Positions 10,501 through 16,500 of a stretch of 20,192 nt of DNA are shown here, piece by piece. The first letter of the stretch is position 1. Each line of letters starts with the position of its first letter. A model generated the notes under the pieces. That model ran no database searches, was not told the DNA's origin, and saw only the letters and a list, made by a program, of their open reading frames with translations. Source of the stretch: JACJXF01 sp964349045 (GTDB lineage Bacteria > Bacteroidota > Bacteroidia > Bacteroidales > GCA-2748055); NCBI GenBank assembly GCA_964349045.1, contig CAYGFI010000085.1, forward strand, positions 1 through 20,192, in the 5' to 3' direction. Position numbers and translations under genes: made by a program.

Positions 10501-13500
10501 CGTTAATAACATTTGATCCATTAAACTGCCACTGGAAATTCAGGCCTGAACCGTTTGCAGCAACATTGAGGGTAGCATTGGTTCCCTGACAGGTTGAATA
10601 ATTGGAAGGTTGAAATAATATACTCACATCTGTGTAAACTGTTAATTGAACAGGATTACTGATTTTAATTCCACAGGTACCGTTTATAATGCATTGGTAG
10701 GTACCCATATCTGATGCGGCAACTGATGATAAGATCAAAGTGGGACTGGTTGCTCCCGATATGTTGACATTATTTTTCTGCCACTGGTATGTGAGATTGG
10801 AGCCTGTTACAGTAACACTAAATGACGTATTATTTCCCGGGCAAATAGATTTGTTTACCGGTTGACCGGTTATAACAATATTCTCATTAACAGTCAGGAA
10901 AGCTGCATTGGTATTAAAATTTCCACAACTTCCGTTTACCTGGCATTGGTAGATACCTGCATAATCTGCAGCTATACTGCTAATACTCAGTTTATTGGTA
11001 TTTGAACCTGCATATCTTCCTGTATCGGAAACAGGGAGGCCGTTAAATGTCCACTGGTAACTCAGGTTTGATCCTGTAGCGACCACAGTAAAACTGGCAT
11101 TTGCACCTGCACAATTGGTAACATCGACCGGCTGAGTTATGATAACTGTAGAATCATTTAAGGTGAGACTGGCACTACTGGTCGATTTAGGTCCGCAGGC
11201 ATTTGTTACCCTGCAAAAGTAAGAAGCAACATTTGCAGCGCTTACGGCATTCAGAACCAGGTTGTTATTATTCTCACCCGGTATATTAACTATACCTTTT
11301 ACCCACTGGTATGTGAGATTAGAACCGGTTGCAACTGTAGAAAAAATTACATTTTCTCCCCGACAGGCTGCATAACTACTTGGATTCGTTGTAATGGTAA
11401 TGTTTGCATCAACACTAAGAAGAGCTGTATTGGATGTAACAGTTCCGCAATTTCCTGATACAACACAGGCATATTCTCCTGCATTTGCCGGGAGCAGGTT
11501 ATTGATAGTCAGATTTGACGATGTTGCTCCTGTTATATTTGCCCCGTCAATAATATTTGATCCATTATACTGCCACCGGTAATTCAAACCGGATCCGGTT
11601 GCAGCAACATTGAAGTTTGCTGTGGCTCCCTCACAGGTTGAAATATCAGATGGATGAAGCGACAGGCTCACATCAGTGTACACTTGAAGTTGAGCAAGTT
11701 CGCTTGTAACACTTCCGCATGTTCCTGTAATTATACATTTATAGTTTCCTGCATCTGTTGCATCTATTGCTAATAATGCCAGTGTCGGATTTGTTGCCCC
11801 TGGGATATCGACATTATTCAGCTGCCATTTGTAGGCTGGATTGGAGCCTGTCACAGCAACACTAAAAGAGGTATTATTTCCAGGGCATACAGATTTGCTG
11901 ACCGGCTGAGTGGTTAATACAATATTTTCATTAACAGAAAGGATAGCGGGATCAGAAGTCAGGTTTCCGCAAGTGCCGGTAACCTGGCAGGTATATACAC
12001 CCGAATGTGTAAGTGCAGTGCCGGTTATTGTAAGTTTATTTGTACTGCTACCGCTGTATACTCCTGCATCGGAAAGGTTCACCCCATTCCTTTTCCACTG
12101 GTAAGTGACTCCGGTACCTGTTGCCGTGATTGAAAAACTAACTGTTTCACCAAGACATTTGGTAGCATCTACAGGCTGGGTTACGATCAGGGTTTTCGGA
12201 TTAACCACAAGGTTTGCTGTATTGCTCAGGAAGGTACCGCAGGTTCCTGATACAAAGCACTGGAAATTACCCCCGTCTGAAGGAAGCAGGCCGGAGATCA
12301 CCAGGTTGGCTGTAGTGGCTCCGGTTATATGGGTTCCGTCATCCACCAGGGCTGTTCCGTTCTTTCTCCACTGGTATACCAGGCTGCTGCCAGCTGCTGT
12401 AATGAAAAATACGGCATCCTCTTCTTCACATTTAACCAGGCCTACCGGATGAAGGGTAACAGTGGTTGTAGGATTTACTGTAAGATCTGCCACCAGAGAG
12501 TTCTCGGATCCGCATGCACCTGTAACCAGGCAGGAATATGCACCCTGGTTTGCAACAACAACACTTGAAATGGTGAGATCTTTTGAGGTTGCTCCGGAAA
12601 TTGTGCCCCCGTTGACTACATTAACCCCGTCCTTTATCCACTGGTAAGTCAGGCTTCCTCCTGTGGCTATAACGCTTAAAGTTGCAGAAGTTCCGACACA
12701 TTTTACTGCTGAAGCAGGTTGGGTGGTTATGGCAGTATTTGGATTTACGGTCAGGTTTGCTGGATCACTGTTTTCACTCCCGCAAAAAGCACTTGAAACA
12801 AAACAATTATAAACACCTGCATCGGGAACCGTCAAATCTATAATGGAAAGAACTGGAGAGTCTGATCCTGTAATCCTTCCACCATCAATGATATCCACTG
12901 AATTTCTTTGCCATTTATAAGTCAGGTTATTACCTGTAGCTGTTATGGCAAAAAATGCATCATCTCCTTCACATTTAATTCCATCAAGAGGTTGAAGAGT
13001 GACGTCGGTGAGACTGCTGACAGTTAAATTAGCAGGGAGACTATTCTGTAAACCACCGCCACTTTCGGTTACAAGGCAGGAATAGTTGCCGGCATCTAAA
13101 ACGGTTAAAGAATTTATTGTTAGGGTTGCAGTATTTGAACCTGTTATATGGGGGGGGTCTTCAACCAGGTCTATCCCATCTTTCTTCCACTGGTAGGAAG
13201 TAACTGTAATAAGTGCATCGGTCCCTAAAGCAAAACTCCAACTTTCATTCACACATTTTTGAGGTGGACCAACCGGTTGCGTAATAATAATGTTCGTCGA
13301 TTGTATGCTCAATGATCCGGGATTACTAATTACCTCACCACAGGTTCCATTTACATGACATGTATAAGCTCCGGCATTAGCGACGGTAAGGTTTGTAAGT
13401 GTTAGGATTGATGTTTCTACTCCGGAATACACACCTCCGTTTGTGAGCAACACAGCATCCTTGTACCATTGATAAGTAAGATTGTTACCGGTAGCTGTAA

Positions 13501-16500
13501 CTGAGAAACTGGCATCACCACCTGAAACAGCATAAAATATAACCGGATGAGTGGTAATATTGGTTTGTGGATACACGGTAAGACTGGCAGGTGAAGTATT
13601 GCTAATTCCGCAAGTGTTCGTTATATTACAGGAATATACAGCAGCATCAGTGGAAGTAATAGCACTTATTGTCAGATTGGCTGATAGTGCCCCTAATATA
13701 TTGCCTCCATCAGCCATATTTACACCATTTTTCTTCCATTGATAAACCAGACTGGAACCAGTGGCTGTAACAGTAAAATTCGCGTCATTCACCACCTCGC
13801 ATAACTGTTGATTTGAAGGTTCAGCTGTAATACTGATTGCAGTAAGTATGGTCAGGGTGGCAGTATTGGTAAATGTAGTCCCGCAAGTTCCGGTGATCTT
13901 GCACCTGTAAGATCCCGCATCAGTTGCATCCACTGCAGTTAATGCAAGTGTACTGTTAGTAGCACCTGGGATATCAATTCCATTTAACTGCCACTGATAC
14001 GAAAGGTTTGTTCCTGTTGCAGTTACACTAAAATTGACATTCGTCCCGGGACAGGCAGTTTTATTTGTGGGCTGTGCTGATATCGCAATATTCGCATTGA
14101 CTGTGAGAAGTGCCGGATCGGTATTCAGATTTCCGCAACTTCCGCTTACCTGGCAAAGATAAATACCGGCATAAGATGCATCCATATTGCTAATATTCAA
14201 ATTAGCGGTAGATGTTCCGGTGTACTTTCCAACATTTGTAATGGCAGCACCGTTGAATGTCCACTGGTAAGTACGGTTTGATCCGGTAGTGGTCGTGGAA
14301 AAGCTTGCATTTGCCCCCGCGCAGGCAGTAAAATTGGCCGGTTGGGTTAATATGGATGTCTGATTAAATAATGAGAAACTGGCAATACTGGTCGTTTTTG
14401 GGGTACAGGCATTGGATATTGTACAATAGTAAGAACCAACATCAGAAGCGCCGGCAGAATTAATAACTAAGCTGTTATTATTTTGACCCGGGAGACTTGA
14501 TCCGTTTTTAAACCACTGGTAGGTAAGGTTTGATCCGGTTGCAACCGTTGTAAATACCACGTTATCTCCCAGGCAGGCTGTATCATTAGGCGGATTTGAA
14601 GTTATGGCAATACTTGCATCAACCATGAGTTGAGCCGTGGTGGATTTTACGGTTCCACAACTTCCGGTAACCACACAGGAATATCCTCCGGAAGAAGCAG
14701 TAGTAAGATTAGTTAATGTTAGATTTGCTAAAGTATCTCCTGAAATGTTAGCTCCGTTAACAAGATCAACATCATTCCGTTGCCATTGGTAATTCAGGCC
14801 TGAACCGGCAGCAGTAACATTAAAATTAGCCGTTGTTCCCTCACAGGTTGAATAACTGGAAGGCTGAAGGGATATACTCACATCGGTGTACACAACAAGT
14901 TGAACAAGATTACTGGTAACAGTTCCGCAGGTTCCGGTTATAATACATTTGTAGTTACCATTATCTGCCGCGTTTACCGAAGAGAATATCAGGTTTGGAT
15001 CTGTTGCTCCCAGGATGTTGACATTATTTTTCTGCCATTGGTATGCAGGATTGGTGCCGGTTACAGCAACACTTAATGAAGTATTATTTCCGGGACACAC
15101 CGATTTGCCAACAGGTTGAGTGATTATAACAATATTCTCATTAACGGTCAGAACGGTAGCATTGGTAGTCACATTTCCACAGGTTCCTGAAATATAACAG
15201 GTAAAGGATCCCGCATGAGAAAGTGCAGCGCCTGTAATCACCAGGTTATTGGTGCTGGTTCCACTGTATGGTGCAATATTGGTGATATCCACACCATTCC
15301 TTTTCCACTGGTAAGTAAGACCTGAACCGGCAGCAACAACATTGAAGTTTGCATTTGTTCCTACACAGGCTGAATAATTGGAAGGCTGAACCGATATACT
15401 CACATCGGTGTATACGACAAGTTGTACCTGATTACTGGTAACATTTCCGCAGGTTCCGGTTATAATACATTTGTATGTACCCGCATGGGTTGAATTTACC
15501 GCTGATAATGTCAAAGTTGGATTTGTAGCGCCCGGAACGTTTACATTATTTTTCTGCCACTGATACAAAAGATTGGAACCCGTTACAACAACACTAAAGG
15601 AAGTATTAGTCCCGGGACAAACTGATTTGTTTACAGGTTGAGTGGTTATAACCGTATTTTCATTAACAGTAAGCTCAGCAGCATCAGTAGTCACATTTCC
15701 ACAGGTTCCGGAAACGGTGCAGGTAAAAATCCCGGAATGAGAAAGTGCAGCGCCTGTAACTGTGAGGTAATCTGTGTTGGTTCCACTATATGCTCCAACA
15801 TCAGTGAGATTTACTCCATCTTTTTTCCATTGGAAACTAAGGTTTGAACCGGCTGCAACAACATTGAAGTTTGCATTTGTTCCTTCACAGGCTGCATAAT
15901 CGGAAGGCTGAACCGATATACTCACATCGGTGTATACGACAAGTTGTACCTGATTACTGGTAACATTTCCGCAGGTTCCGGTTATAATACATTTGTATGT
16001 ACCCGCATGGGTTGAATTTACCGCTGATAATGTCAAAGTTGGATTTGTAGCGCCCGGAACGTTTACATTATTTTTCTGCCACTGATACAAAAGATTGGAA
16101 CCCGTTACAACAACACTAAAGGAAGTATTAGTCCCGGGACAAACTGATTTGTTTACAGGTTGAGTGGTTATTACAGTATTCTCATTAACAGTCAGATCAG
16201 CAGCGTTAGTAGTCACATTTCCACAGATTCCGGAAATATAACAGGTAAAGGAGCCTGCATGAGAAAGTGCAGCGCCTGTAATCACCAGGTTATTGGTATT
16301 GGTTCCACTGTACGGTGCAATATTGTTGATATCCACCCCATTCCTTTTCCACTGGTAAGTAAGGTTCGAACCGGCAGCAACAACATTGAAGTTTGCATTT
16401 GTTCCTTCACAGGCTGCATAATCGGAAGGCTGAACCGATATACTCACATCGGTGTATACGACAAGTTGTACCTGATTANNNNNNNNNNNNNNNNNNNNNN

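Noticed and set aside
14882..16447. CRISPR array, because of near-identical regularly spaced segments
   Set aside because: The 522-bp period is protein-coding in one frame with Ig signatures; there are no short repeats with unique spacers.
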